The notes beneath the pieces are model-generated. The model saw nothing but the letters and a program-made list of their open reading frames with translations, did not search any database and was not told where the DNA came from. The position numbers were made by a program, and so were the translations under genes. From Desulfocurvibacter africanus subsp. africanus DSM 2603 (GTDB lineage Bacteria > Desulfobacterota > Desulfovibrionia > Desulfovibrionales > Desulfovibrionaceae): a stretch of 64,000 nt of DNA. The DNA lies in the NCBI RefSeq assembly GCF_000422545.1, contig NZ_AULZ01000011.1:107522-171521 (forward strand). The letters run 5' to 3'. Of this stretch, positions 38,796-47,148 are shown piece after piece; the stretch's first letter is position 1; every line of letters begins with the position of its first letter.

Positions 38796-41198
38796 ATGGC
38801 CGACACATATATCGAATGGTTCGAGAACCTGACCAACCAGGACGTGCCCAGCGTAGGCGGCAAGAACGCCTCTCTGGGAGAGATGATCCGCGCGCTTAAG
38901 GAAAAGGGAATCGCCGTGCCAGACGGCTTCGCCACCACGGCCAAGGCCTACCGCCGCTTCATTGCCGACAACAACCTGGGAGAGGAGATTCGCCAACGTA
39001 TCCAGGATCTCAAGGATGGCAGAAAGCCTTTGGACAAGGTCGGACGTGAAATCCGCCGGCTCATCCGCCAGGGAACCATCCCGGCTGAAATTGGTGATCA
39101 GATCGTCCAGGCCTATCGTGAACTCTGCAAGCGATTCGAAAAGGACGAGGTTGATGTTGCCGTGCGCTCCAGCGCCACGGCCGAGGACCTGCCGGACGCG
39201 AGCTTCGCGGGTCAGCAGGAGACTTTTCTCAACGTCAGGGGCGATCACGATGTGCTAGAGGCGGTCAAGAATTGCTACGCCTCGCTCTTCACCGACCGCG
39301 CCATCAGCTATCGCACCGAGAAGAATTTCGACCACCTGCAGATCGCCCTCTCGGCCGGCGTGCAGAAGATGGTCCGCTCGGACAGGGCCAGTTCCGGGGT
39401 CATGTTCTCCGTCGACACTGAAACCGGCTTCCCGGATGTGGTGGTCATCAACGCCGCCTGGGGCCTCGGCGAGAACGTGGTCCAGGGCACGGTGACTCCG
39501 GACGAATACCGGGCCTTCAAGCCGCTTTTGAATGATGCCACCTGCAAGCCGATCATCGAGAAGAGCCTGGGAGAAAAAGAAAAGAAGATGATCTACGCCA
39601 CAGGAGGCAGCAAAACCACCAAGAATGTGGAAACCACCCAGAAGGAGAGGGAATCTTTTGTGCTCAGCGATGAGGAGGTCTTGCGTCTGTCGCGCTGGGC
39701 CAAACTGATCGAAGAGCACTATGGCCGAGCCATGGACATGGAGTGGGCCAAGGACGGCGACAGTGGTGAGCTGTTCATCGTCCAGGCCAGACCCGAAACC
39801 GTGCAATCCCAGAAGACCGCGGCGACGATGAAATCCTACTCGCTCAAGGAACATGGCGAGCGACTGGCTGAAGGACTGGCAATCGGCGAGGCCATCGCCA
39901 CGGGCAAGGTACAGAAAATCAGAAATGCCGAGAACATCGGCCGGTTCGAGGAAGGTAGTATCCTGATCACGGAGATGACCGACCCGGACTGGGTGCCCAT
40001 CATGAAGAAGGCCGCGGGCATTGTCACCGAACACGGCGGCCGCACGAGCCATGCGGCCATCGTCAGCCGCGAGTTGGGCATTCCGGCCATCGTGGGCGCC
40101 ACGCACGTCCTGGACCGCCTGGAGGACGGGCAGGAGGTGACCATGTCCTGCGCCGAGGGCGACACGGGTTATGTCTACAAGGGCAAGCTGGACTTCGATG
40201 CCCAGGACATCGACCTGAGCGACATTCCCAGGACCAGGACGCAGATCATGATGAACATAGCCGAGCCGGCCGCGGCTTTTCGCTGGTGGCGTCTGCCCTG
40301 CGCGGGCATCGGCTTGGCGCGCATGGAATTCATCATAAACAACGCCATTAAATGCCATCCGATGGCTCTCATCGAATATGACAGGCTTGAGGACGAGGAA
40401 GCCAAACAGCGTATCGCCGATATCACCCGAGGCTACGAGGACAAGTCCGAGTTCTTTACGCAGCAGCTTGCGCGAGGCATTGCCAAGATCGGGGCATCTC
40501 AGTACCCGAATCCTGTCATCGTGCGCATGTCGGACTTCAAGACCAATGAATATGCCGAACTCATCGGCGGACAGGCCTACGAGCCGAAAGAAGCCAACCC
40601 GATGCTCGGCTTTCGCGGAGCCAGCCGCTACTACAGCGACGCGTATCGGCCCGGTTTCGCCCTGGAGTGCGAGGCCATACGGCGCGTGCGCGAGGAGATA
40701 GGCCTGGACAACGTGGTGGTCATGATCCCCTTCTGCCGCAGCCCCGCGGAAGCGGATAAGGTCCTGGAGGTCATGGCTTCCTACGGCTTGCGCCGGGGCG
40801 AGAACGGACTGCAGGTTTACGTCATGGCCGAGATTCCTTCCAACATCATCCTGGCCGAGCAGTTCTCGGAGCGTTTCGACGGCTTTTCCATCGGCTCCAA
40901 CGACTTGACGCAGCTCGTGCTCGGTGTGGACCGCGATTCGGCCCAGTTGTCGAAACTTTTCGATGAGCAGGACGAGGCCGTCACGACCATGATCGAGATG
41001 CTCATTCAAAAAGCGCATAGAAAAAAGCGCAAGGTGGGCATCTGCGGCCAGGCCCCGAGCGACCACCCGGAATTCGCGGCCTTTCTGGTCCGAGCTGGCA
41101 TAGATTCCATCTCACTTAATCCTGACAGCGTCATCAAGGTTACCCGGCGGGTAGCCGAGGTGGAGCGGGAGATGGGACGCATGCGTAAATCTGCTTGA
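38796..41198 (+). CDS. ppsA: phosphoenolpyruvate synthase
   Basis: An 800-residue enzyme that converts pyruvate, ATP and water to PEP, AMP and phosphate, for gluconeogenesis from C2/C3 substrates. The N-terminal ATP-grasp part has 'VGGKNASLGEMIRALKEKGI' and 'VAVRSSATAEDLPDASFAGQ'. The swivelling domain carries the phosphorylated His419 in 'GGRTSHAAIVSRELGIPAIV'. The C-terminal PEP-binding barrel has 'MIPFCRSPAEADKVLEVM', 'SIGSNDLTQLVLGVDRD' and the reactive Cys in 'KVGICGQAPSDHPEFA'. ATG 38796 follows TGGAGGGA. It provides a gluconeogenic source of hexose for the glucan genes in this window; that link is inference. Confidence 0.96.
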   Translation: MADTYIEWFENLTNQDVPSVGGKNASLGEMIRALKEKGIAVPDGFATTAKAYRRFIADNNLGEEIRQRIQDLKDGRKPLDKVGREIRRLIRQGTIPAEIGDQIVQAYRELCKRFEKDEVDVAVRSSATAEDLPDASFAGQQETFLNVRGDHDVLEAVKNCYASLFTDRAISYRTEKNFDHLQIALSAGVQKMVRSDRASSGVMFSVDTETGFPDVVVINAAWGLGENVVQGTVTPDEYRAFKPLLNDATCKPIIEKSLGEKEKKMIYATGGSKTTKNVETTQKERESFVLSDEEVLRLSRWAKLIEEHYGRAMDMEWAKDGDSGELFIVQARPETVQSQKTAATMKSYSLKEHGERLAEGLAIGEAIATGKVQKIRNAENIGRFEEGSILITEMTDPDWVPIMKKAAGIVTEHGGRTSHAAIVSRELGIPAIVGATHVLDRLEDGQEVTMSCAEGDTGYVYKGKLDFDAQDIDLSDIPRTRTQIMMNIAEPAAAFRWWRLPCAGIGLARMEFIINNAIKCHPMALIEYDRLEDEEAKQRIADITRGYEDKSEFFTQQLARGIAKIGASQYPNPVIVRMSDFKTNEYAELIGGQAYEPKEANPMLGFRGASRYYSDAYRPGFALECEAIRRVREEIGLDNVVVMIPFCRSPAEADKVLEVMASYGLRRGENGLQVYVMAEIPSNIILAEQFSERFDGFSIGSNDLTQLVLGVDRDSAQLSKLFDEQDEAVTTMIEMLIQKAHRKKRKVGICGQAPSDHPEFAAFLVRAGIDSISLNPDSVIKVTRRVAEVEREMGRMRKSA

Positions 41199-41212
41199 GT
41201 CATCATTAACAT

Positions 41213-41243
41213 AGCGGGCTGCTCCCGAAGAGAGCGGCCCGCT
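41213..41243. terminator. bidirectional hairpin between convergent ppsA and SDR genes
   Basis: Arms AGCGGGC plus GCTC pair with GAGC plus GCCCGCT over 41213-41243. There is only a short T-containing tail on the plus strand, so termination strength is uncertain. Confidence 0.6.
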
Positions 41244-41269
41244 TGTATGCTTATATTCGGTGGTTGCCT

Positions 41270-42133
41270 TCAGCCGTTGACGATCATGCCGCCGTTCACA
41301 TGCAGCACCTGGCCTGTGACATACGAGGAATCCCGGCTGGCAAGGTAAACATAGGTCGGGGCGACTTCCTCGGGCTGGCCGGCCCTACTCATGGGAGTGC
41401 TCTGGCCGTGCTTGGCCGTGTGCTCCGGGCTGAAGCTGCTCGGGATAAGCGGTGTCCAGATAGGTCCTGGCGCCACGGCGTTCACGCGAATGCCCTTTTC
41501 AGCCAGATTGAGGGCAAGGGAGCGTGTGAAGCCGACGATTGCGCTTTTGGTGGAGGCGTAGTCGATGAGGATGGGATGGCCACGGTAGGCCGTGATGGAG
41601 GTCGTGTTGATGATCGACGCGCCTTCCTTGAGGTAAGGCAGAGCCGCCTTGGTAAGATAGAAATAGGCGAAGATGTTCACCCGGAAGGTTTTCTCCAACT
41701 GATCGGCGCTGATGTCCTCCAGCTTTTCCTGCGGATACTGCACGCCGGCATGATTGACGAGCACGTCCAGCCGGCCGAAAGTCTGCAGCGTCTTGTCCAC
41801 GATCTGTTTGCAAAATGGTTCGCCGCTGACATCGCCGGCGATGAGCATGCATTTGCGGCCTGTTTTCTCCACAAGCTGCTTGGTCTCCCTGGCGTCCTCG
41901 TGCTCGTCCAGATAGGCGATGCACACGTCCGCGCCTTCCTTGGCAAAATGGATGGCCGTGGCGCGACCGATGCCGCTGTCGCCGCCGGTGATGATGGCCA
42001 CCTTGCCTTCAAGCTTGCCCGCGGCCTTATAGCCTTCGCCCACGGTTTTGGGCTTTGGCTCCATTTCCTGCCGGGTTCCAGGCTGTTTCTCCTGTTTCTG
42101 GGGCGGAAATTCGCCTTCCTTCTCCTGGCCCAT
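41270..42133 (-). CDS. SDR family oxidoreductase (YghA-like)
   Basis: A 287-residue short-chain dehydrogenase with the long polar N-terminal extension (about 40 residues rich in Glu, Lys, Gln) typical of the YghA/general stress subgroup. NAD(P) motif 'TGGDSGIGRATAIHFAKEGA', 'NHAGVQ', catalytic Ser in 'NTTSITAYRG', and 'YASTKSAIVGFTR' with Tyr and Lys of YxxxK. The end 'TGQVLHVNGGMIVNG' is canonical. Substrate unknown. It follows the DUF2892 gene by 13 bp, so both probably form one operon. Confidence 0.92.
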   Translation of the reverse strand: MGQEKEGEFPPQKQEKQPGTRQEMEPKPKTVGEGYKAAGKLEGKVAIITGGDSGIGRATAIHFAKEGADVCIAYLDEHEDARETKQLVEKTGRKCMLIAGDVSGEPFCKQIVDKTLQTFGRLDVLVNHAGVQYPQEKLEDISADQLEKTFRVNIFAYFYLTKAALPYLKEGASIINTTSITAYRGHPILIDYASTKSAIVGFTRSLALNLAEKGIRVNAVAPGPIWTPLIPSSFSPEHTAKHGQSTPMSRAGQPEEVAPTYVYLASRDSSYVTGQVLHVNGGMIVNG

Positions 42134-42146
42134 GTCTATCCTCCTG

Positions 42147-42605
42147 TCAGGCTACGGCCTGGGATGGTGAGGTTTCAAGGACCGCAGCTGCCGGCTGCGG
42201 GCTTTGCGTCGTTTGGTAATCGCCGCGCGCGGCCTTGAGCATGCTGCGCTCATGGTTGATCTCGTGCATGGTGCGCACGCCCATGCGCCGGAACAGCGGC
42301 ACGGGAGGGCACCAGCCCTGCAGGGCGTGCTGCAGGAGAAAACCGGCCACGCCGGCGCTCAGCAGGTAGAATCTCTTGTTTACGAACGCGCCCAGACCCA
42401 GGCCTAGCAGGGAAAAGGTCGCCGCATTGGCCTCGATGGTGCGCTCGATGTCCCACTCACGGTCGAGCTCCTGCAGGCGCATGTCGATGGCTTCGGGACC
42501 CGCCTTGGAATAGAGTTGGATATTGCACTCGGTCTTGCGCCAGATGCGTTCGTTGACGTTTTCGGCGGTATTCTGCTCGACTCTGCTGGTCGTATCGGGA
42601 AGCAT
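42147..42605 (-). CDS. DUF2892-type membrane protein
   Basis: 152 residues. A hydrophobic middle ('FSLLGLGLGAFV' to 'LLSAGVAGFLLQHALQGWCP', about 64-105) makes two short membrane helices and contains the family motif 'GWCPPVPLFRRMGVRT'. A charged tail 'EINHERSMLKAARGDY' follows. Function is unknown; the domain is often found beside stress genes and rhodanese-like proteins. First gene of a two-gene unit with the SDR. A good GGAGG ribosome binding site precedes ATG 42605. Confidence 0.82.
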   Translation of the reverse strand: MLPDTTSRVEQNTAENVNERIWRKTECNIQLYSKAGPEAIDMRLQELDREWDIERTIEANAATFSLLGLGLGAFVNKRFYLLSAGVAGFLLQHALQGWCPPVPLFRRMGVRTMHEINHERSMLKAARGDYQTTQSPQPAAAVLETSPSQAVA

Positions 42606-42913
42606 GGCTCACCTCCTGGTCGTTTGCTGCGGCTTGCTCCGCAGTGGCCCATCAGCCATGATGCCCGTGCGCATCCTTGCGAGGAATAGGACCAACTCTA
42701 CTGGCGGCGTAGGTCTTTTTCTAAGCTCGTCGAGCCGAGCGCACTTGGAAGGATGGCCGTGGGTTACGGAGGCTGAACGCGCGTGGCGCTTATGGGAACG
42801 CAGGTCGAATTGCTCATCCGTTCAGAATTGCCGTGAGACAAGGCCGTTTGCAGCGAAACGGACGCGCATGATGGACTTTTTTGCCCCTGGTTTTGAGCAA
42901 AGGACAAAACCAC

Positions 42914-42942
42914 TTGCCAAACCTTTTCCTTTTGATTAGGTA
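42914..42942 (+). promoter_or_regulatory. putative sigma-70 promoter of tRNA-Ser(GGA)
   Basis: TTGCCA (42914-42919), a 17-bp spacer, then TAGGTA (42937-42942), ending 12 bp before the tRNA 5' end. Upstream, 42606-42913 shows no other feature. Confidence 0.6.
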
Positions 42943-42954
42943 GTCTCCCTTCGC

Positions 42955-43047
42955 GGAGAGGTGTCCGAGCGGCCGAAGGAGCACGACTGGAAATCGTGTG
43001 TACTGGCAAAACCGGTACCGAGAGTTCAAATCTCTCCCTCTCCGCCA
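42955..43047 (+). tRNA. tRNA-Ser (anticodon GGA)
   Basis: A 93-nt class II tRNA. Acceptor GGAGAGG pairs with CCTCTCC, the anticodon stem CACGA/TCGTG encloses CTGGAAA with GGA at 42989-42991, and a long variable arm (TACTGGCAAAACCGGTA) is typical of serine tRNAs. CCA is encoded. Reads UCC and UCU. Confidence 0.97.
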
Positions 43048-43053
43048 TATTTC

Positions 43054-43083
43054 AAGGGCTTACGGGAAACCGTAGGCCCTTTT
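43054..43083 (+). terminator. terminator of tRNA-Ser(GGA)
   Basis: Imperfect arms AAGGGC-TTACGG and CCGTA-GGCCCTT around a GAAA tetraloop, ending in four T (43080-43083 area). Confidence 0.8.
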
Positions 43084-43181
43084 AATTTGCGCCATCAACC
43101 TCCAGTGTAATTTCGTGTGATCCGTCGCTAAGACCTTGTGATGGGCGTCAGGCCGAAAGACCTTTACGCCAGGAGGATGGA

Positions 43182-43670
43182 ATGTCTCCCGTATTGACCA
43201 CCCGCCCTGCCACCCGCGACGACGTGCCGCTCATTCTTACCTTCATCAAGGACTTGGCTGAGTACGAGCGGCTATCTCACGAAGTCATGGCTACGGAAAA
43301 GGATCTGACCGAGACTCTCTTCGGCCCGCGGCCTGGAGCCGAGGTCCTGTTGGGTTTCACGGCCGACGAGCCGGTTGCCTTTGCCCTGTTTTTCTCCAGC
43401 TATTCCACTTTTCTGGCAAAGCCGGGCATCTACCTGGAGGATCTTTTCGTGCGACCTGCCTGGCGCGGCAAGGGCTTCGGCAAGGCCATGCTGTCGGTCG
43501 TGGCGAAAGTAGCGGTAGAGCGCGGCTGCGGACGTCTGGAGTGGTCCTGTCTGGATTGGAATGAGCCGTCTATCGGCTTCTACAAATCTCTGGGCGCTCA
43601 AGTCATGGATGAATGGACTGTATACAGACTGACAGGCAAGACTTTGATGGGTTTCGCGGGCGCGGACTGA
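43182..43670 (+). CDS. GNAT family N-acetyltransferase (diamine/spermidine acetyltransferase-like)
   Basis: 162 residues, a single GNAT domain. 'TTRPATRDDVPLILTFIKDL' starts the fold, 'FVRPAWRGKGFGKAML' is the acetyl-CoA loop (R/Q-x-x-G-x-G/A), and 'LEWSCLDWNEPSIGFYKSLG' then 'AQVMDEWTVYRL' are characteristic of the SAT1-like subgroup that acetylates polyamines or thialysine. The substrate is therefore only suggested. Start ATG 43182 follows CAGGAGG. Monocistronic, after tRNA-Ser. Confidence 0.88.
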   Translation: MSPVLTTRPATRDDVPLILTFIKDLAEYERLSHEVMATEKDLTETLFGPRPGAEVLLGFTADEPVAFALFFSSYSTFLAKPGIYLEDLFVRPAWRGKGFGKAMLSVVAKVAVERGCGRLEWSCLDWNEPSIGFYKSLGAQVMDEWTVYRLTGKTLMGFAGAD

Positions 43671-43742
43671 TCCGACTCTCTTTCTGGGCGACCCTCGGCG
43701 GCAATGCGGACTCGTCGCGAAAAGGACTTTCCAGGCTGGCTA

Positions 43743-43940
43743 TTATCCGCGGGAGATGCTGGCCGCCTGTATGAGGGCTTGGTAGACCTCCTCGGGCGTG
43801 ATCGAGGCCAGGCATTCACGGCCGCGTGCGCAGCCGCTGCCGCCGTGCAGTGAACAGGGACTGCACGGCAGGGCGCGTTCAAGGACCACGTCATGCTCGC
43901 CCGGGAACGGTCCATACCGCATGAGACAAGCACGGCGCGA
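43743..43940 (-). pseudogene. 3' remnant of a GT9 heptosyltransferase gene
   Basis: The minus-strand frame ends with 'MRYGPFPGEHDVVLERALPC' then 'SPCSLHGGSGCARGRECL' and 'ASITPEEVYQALI', which matches the C-terminal tail of GT9 heptosyltransferases (the Cys-rich 'CxPC' region and 'ITPEEV'). The rest of the domain is missing: upstream on this strand the sequence soon loses resemblance and runs into the ada gene region. It is a leftover of a lost gene; the ada-alkA cassette may have replaced its 5' part. Confidence 0.65.
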
Positions 43941-44040
43941 CAGCGGCGGGCCGCATGCGAATTGCCACTCGCCCGGCAGTGCGGGGGGATTCGAAAGCAA
44001 GACCCGGAGTGCCTTCTATTACGGCAATGGTTACCTTGCA

Positions 44041-44064
44041 GCCACAGGACTTGAAATCTGTGGC
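44041..44064. repeat. inverted repeat upstream of ada
   Basis: Perfect 7-bp arms GCCACAG (44041-44047) and CTGTGGC (44058-44064) with a 10-base loop, 19 bp before the ada start. It might be an operator or a hairpin in the ada leader. It does not match the E. coli Ada box. Confidence 0.4.
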
Positions 44065-44082
44065 AGTGAAAGGAGTGAAACC

Positions 44083-45156
44083 ATGTCCACAATGACCGAA
44101 CTGCTCGCCGAGGCGACCACAAAGGACCCCCGCTGGGCCGCCGTGGTTGCTCGCGACCCGAAAGCAGATGGTGCATTCTTCTACGCGGTCAGGACGACCG
44201 GCGTATATTGTCGCCCGTCCTGCGCGGCGCGCGCGGCTCGGCCTGAGCATACTGTGTTCTTTACGACGGCGGCGGAGGCCGAACGGGCGGGCTTTCGCCC
44301 CTGCCTGCGCTGCAGGCCGGATCAGCCGCCGCTGAAAGTGCAGCACGCCGCTCTCGTGGCTGAACTATGTCGATTGATCGAACGCTCGGAGCGGATGCTG
44401 AGCCTTGCCGAGCTGGCGAGCCATGCGAGGATGAGCACCTACCATCTGCATCGCATCTTCAAGTCTGTCACGGGTGTGACTCCCAGGGCGTATGCGGCGG
44501 CGCACCGTGCCGAAAACGTCAGGACGGGACTGCGCCGGAACGCCAGTGTGACAGAAGCCATATACGGCGCGGGCTATCTCTCCAGCGGACGCTTCTACGA
44601 GGCTGCGGACCAAGTGTTGGGCATGACGCCCACCGCCTACCGTTCCGGCGGAGCGCACACTCAGATACGCTTCGCGATCGGCGAGTGCTCGCTCGGATCC
44701 ATCCTGGTCGCCGCGAGCGAACGAGGCGTGTGCGCCATACTCATGGACGACGATCCCGACAAGCTGGTGCGCGACCTGCAAGACAGATTCCCCCGCGCCG
44801 AGTTGATCGGGGGCGATGCCGAATTCGAGCAGCTTATCTCCACGGTAGTGGGATTCGTGGACGCGCCAGGACAGGGACTCGACCTACCGCTCGACGTGCG
44901 TGGCACGGCCTTCCAGCAGCGGGTCTGGCAGGCGTTGCGCGAGATTCCCGCTGGCGAGACGAGAAGCTACTCCGCTATTGCAACCCGCATCGGCGCTCCG
45001 AAAGCGGCAAGGGCCGTGGCGCAGGCATGCGCGGCCAACCCCCTGGCGGTGGCTATCCCCTGCCATCGAGTCGTCCGCACCGACGGCAGCTTGTCTGGAT
45101 ATCGCTGGGGCATTGACCGCAAGGCTGAACTGCTTCGTAAGGAACGCAAGGCATGA
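44083..45156 (+). CDS. ada: bifunctional Ada: transcriptional regulator and O6-methylguanine-DNA methyltransferase
   Basis: 357 residues. The N-terminal Ada domain has zinc cysteines Cys43, Cys47 ('VYCRPSCAAR') and Cys74, Cys77 ('RPCLRCRPD'); methylation of one from phosphotriesters switches the activator on. An AraC-type helix-turn-helix ('LAELASHARMSTYHLHRIFK' then 'VTGVTPRAYA') follows. The C-terminal methyltransferase has the acceptor Cys327 in 'IPCHRVVRTDG'. Complete domain set. ATG 44083 follows AAAGGAG; the frame is open upstream without support. Overlaps alkA by 4 bp, so repair and regulation are co-expressed and probably self-induced. Confidence 0.95.
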   Translation: MSTMTELLAEATTKDPRWAAVVARDPKADGAFFYAVRTTGVYCRPSCAARAARPEHTVFFTTAAEAERAGFRPCLRCRPDQPPLKVQHAALVAELCRLIERSERMLSLAELASHARMSTYHLHRIFKSVTGVTPRAYAAAHRAENVRTGLRRNASVTEAIYGAGYLSSGRFYEAADQVLGMTPTAYRSGGAHTQIRFAIGECSLGSILVAASERGVCAILMDDDPDKLVRDLQDRFPRAELIGGDAEFEQLISTVVGFVDAPGQGLDLPLDVRGTAFQQRVWQALREIPAGETRSYSAIATRIGAPKAARAVAQACAANPLAVAIPCHRVVRTDGSLSGYRWGIDRKAELLRKERKA

Positions 45157-46121
45157 CCACCCCTGCCCTACTCCAAAACACCATGCTGTCCTGCGTGGTG
45201 GAGTTGCCCCACGATTTCAGGGCGGACGACGTCCTCGCTTTCCATGGCCGCGACTCTGCGCAGATTGCCGAGTACACCGATGCACAAACGTTTATGAAGG
45301 GTCTGATGTGGAGTGGGCTTGCCGCCTGCCTCACGATCAGGTTCCACTCCCGGCACGCCGATGTCGAACTGAAAATCGACAAGTCGCCAATCGACAGCGC
45401 GCCCCTGGACGGAATGGGGCCTGAAGCTTCGTCTGATGCCACCGAAAAGGCGAAGCTTCGACGCATGGCGGTGCGAATGCTGGGACTGACGCAGCAGATC
45501 GACGACTTCGAGCGCACGTATCGGGCGCATCCGCAGCTGGGACCGCTTATCGCTGGGCATCCTGGGCTGCGAGTGCCGCTTACCGCCACCCCATTCGAAG
45601 CTCTGGCCTGGGCCATTACCGGACAACAAATCAGCCTGGGCGTGGCCATATCCCTGCGTCGCAGGATGATCCTTGCCGCAGGTGTGCGGCATTCGAGCGG
45701 CCTCGCCTGCCATCCGGATGCCCAACGTCTTTCGCGCCTAACCGAAGCGGATTTGCGGCAGGCCGGGTTTTCACAGGCAAAGGCGCAGACGCTGATGATC
45801 CTTTGCCACTTGATTAGTGAGCACCGCTTGCCTTTGGACGCGTGGGTGGATGCACTGCCCGTCGATACTATCCGCGAACAGCTTCTGGCCATACGCGGGA
45901 TTGGGCCGTGGACCGTGGAATACACCCTGCTGCGCGGCTTTGGCTGGCTGGATGGGTCATTGCATGGAGATGCCGCTGTCCGCCGCAGCCTGCAAGCGCT
46001 GCTCGGCTGCACGGAAAAACTCACCAGCGAGCAAACAAGGCAATGGCTTGCTCCCTTTTCGCCGTGGCGCGCGCTGGTTGCCGCGCACCTCTGGGCCGCC
46101 CTCAATATAAAGGGGGCTTAG
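45153..46121 (+). CDS. alkA: DNA-3-methyladenine glycosylase II
   Basis: 322 residues, AlkA-type glycosylase that excises alkylated bases. An N-terminal AlkA-specific domain (about 1-115) precedes the HhH-GPD domain, with 'PFEALAWAITGQQISLGVAI', helix-hairpin-helix 'LLAIRGIGPWTVEYTLLRGF' and a downstream Asp in 'LHGDAAVRRSL' in the position of the catalytic Asp. The N-terminal domain is normal length. Start overlaps the ada stop (ATGA), so it is translationally coupled. The pair forms an adaptive-response operon. Confidence 0.93.
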   Translation: MTTPALLQNTMLSCVVELPHDFRADDVLAFHGRDSAQIAEYTDAQTFMKGLMWSGLAACLTIRFHSRHADVELKIDKSPIDSAPLDGMGPEASSDATEKAKLRRMAVRMLGLTQQIDDFERTYRAHPQLGPLIAGHPGLRVPLTATPFEALAWAITGQQISLGVAISLRRRMILAAGVRHSSGLACHPDAQRLSRLTEADLRQAGFSQAKAQTLMILCHLISEHRLPLDAWVDALPVDTIREQLLAIRGIGPWTVEYTLLRGFGWLDGSLHGDAAVRRSLQALLGCTEKLTSEQTRQWLAPFSPWRALVAAHLWAALNIKGA

Positions 46122-46348
46122 TGGAGTCGCGAGAAACCAGGGCAAATGTAAAATGCCATAACCATGGAAGCGGATCATGGCGAAAGCATGCCCCTTGTCC
46201 CCAAAGGGCTTGCAGCAGAAATTGACCCATCCACCTCCCAATGCTATATTTTATAAATCATCTGACAGCCATTAGTTCGAATCCATAAAGGCTTTCTATC
46301 GCCAAGCAGTAGCCATCCAACTGTTCATACATCTTCCAGGAGGATAAT

Positions 46349-46822
46349 ATGAGGCTTCTCCCATTACTCTTTTTTCTTATTGTATCAACTTATGGATGCG
46401 CAGCTACATATACCCCTTCCAAACTAGAACCCAAGCAACACCAACTAAGTGTGGCTGCATCAAAGCAAGAGATTCTCTCTTCAGTTAAGACGATATTAGT
46501 TCTTGAGGGTTACCAATTATCTTCTTCCGACAATGAGGTTGGAATCCTGACTACTTCTCCCCGAATGATTCCGCTTAGCTATAATGATTGTGACTGTGGT
46601 GAAACCATGGGAATTCCTTATATAAAGGATAACCGTACGCATACGTTTGTCACCGTAGGAGTTGTTGCTGCTGACAATTTGATTACTCTAAAAACAGACA
46701 TCAAAGGCGAGTACTTAAAAAATGATCCGGTATATGGCATGGAGATGAAATGCGTCTCTCTCGGAACGCTTGAGAACGAATTACTTAAGAAAATTGGTGC
46801 TTCGCTTCCTGCTTCCAAGTAG
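46349..46822 (+). CDS. small lipoprotein of unknown function
   Basis: 157 residues. The signal peptide 'MRLLPLLFFLIVSTYGCAAT' ends in a lipobox (VSTYGC), so Cys17 should be lipidated and the protein anchored to a membrane. The rest is a compact alpha/beta domain with 'NDCDCGETMG' in the middle. No family recognised. Its DNA is clearly richer in A+T than the flanking genes, suggesting recent acquisition. A CAGGAGG ribosome binding site precedes ATG 46349. Confidence 0.75.
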   Translation: MRLLPLLFFLIVSTYGCAATYTPSKLEPKQHQLSVAASKQEILSSVKTILVLEGYQLSSSDNEVGILTTSPRMIPLSYNDCDCGETMGIPYIKDNRTHTFVTVGVVAADNLITLKTDIKGEYLKNDPVYGMEMKCVSLGTLENELLKKIGASLPASK

Positions 46823-46840
46823 TTCCTTCCAAAAAACGAA

Positions 46841-46865
46841 GCCAGGCCAACACCGTTGGCCTGGC
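46841..46865. terminator. strong hairpin after the lipoprotein gene
   Basis: Perfect 11-bp arms GCCAGGCCAAC and GTTGGCCTGGC with a 3-base loop. On the plus strand no T-run follows; an A-run precedes it, so it would be a standard terminator only on the minus strand. Confidence 0.5.
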
Positions 46866-47148
46866 ACTGACGTCCTCACCGCCATTTCAACAAAAGCTTA
46901 CGCTTCTGATTCCCTTCCGCCGAGCTTCCTCGACAACTGTTGGAACCATTTTGGGGATCATGGGCACCGCAATACCTCGTGCGGCCTAGATGCCATTCCC
47001 CTGGGCTTGATTGGTCCAAAAACAGGCAAGTCTCCCATTGCTCCTATGGCCGATCTGAAGCAGCCCGATTGTGCCTCAGGGTCAAGGCGGCTATAGTGCC
47101 TATCGCCGTTGCGAAAACAGCTTCTTCATTACTACCTACAGGTAAGCC
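46866..47148. other. intergenic region, nothing clear
   Basis: About 280 bp before the HD-domain gene. I see no gene; a short open frame here has no ribosome binding site or family resemblance. CAGGTAAG near 47140 serves the next start. Confidence 0.35.

Noticed and set aside
39255..41066. Minus-strand frame of 603 codons within ppsA
   Set aside because: Antisense shadow of an unmistakable PEP synthase gene.
44010..44075. tRNA-like anticodon arm (GGACTTGAAATCTG) upstream of ada
   Set aside because: No acceptor stem, D-arm or T-arm can be folded around it, so it is recorded only as a hairpin.
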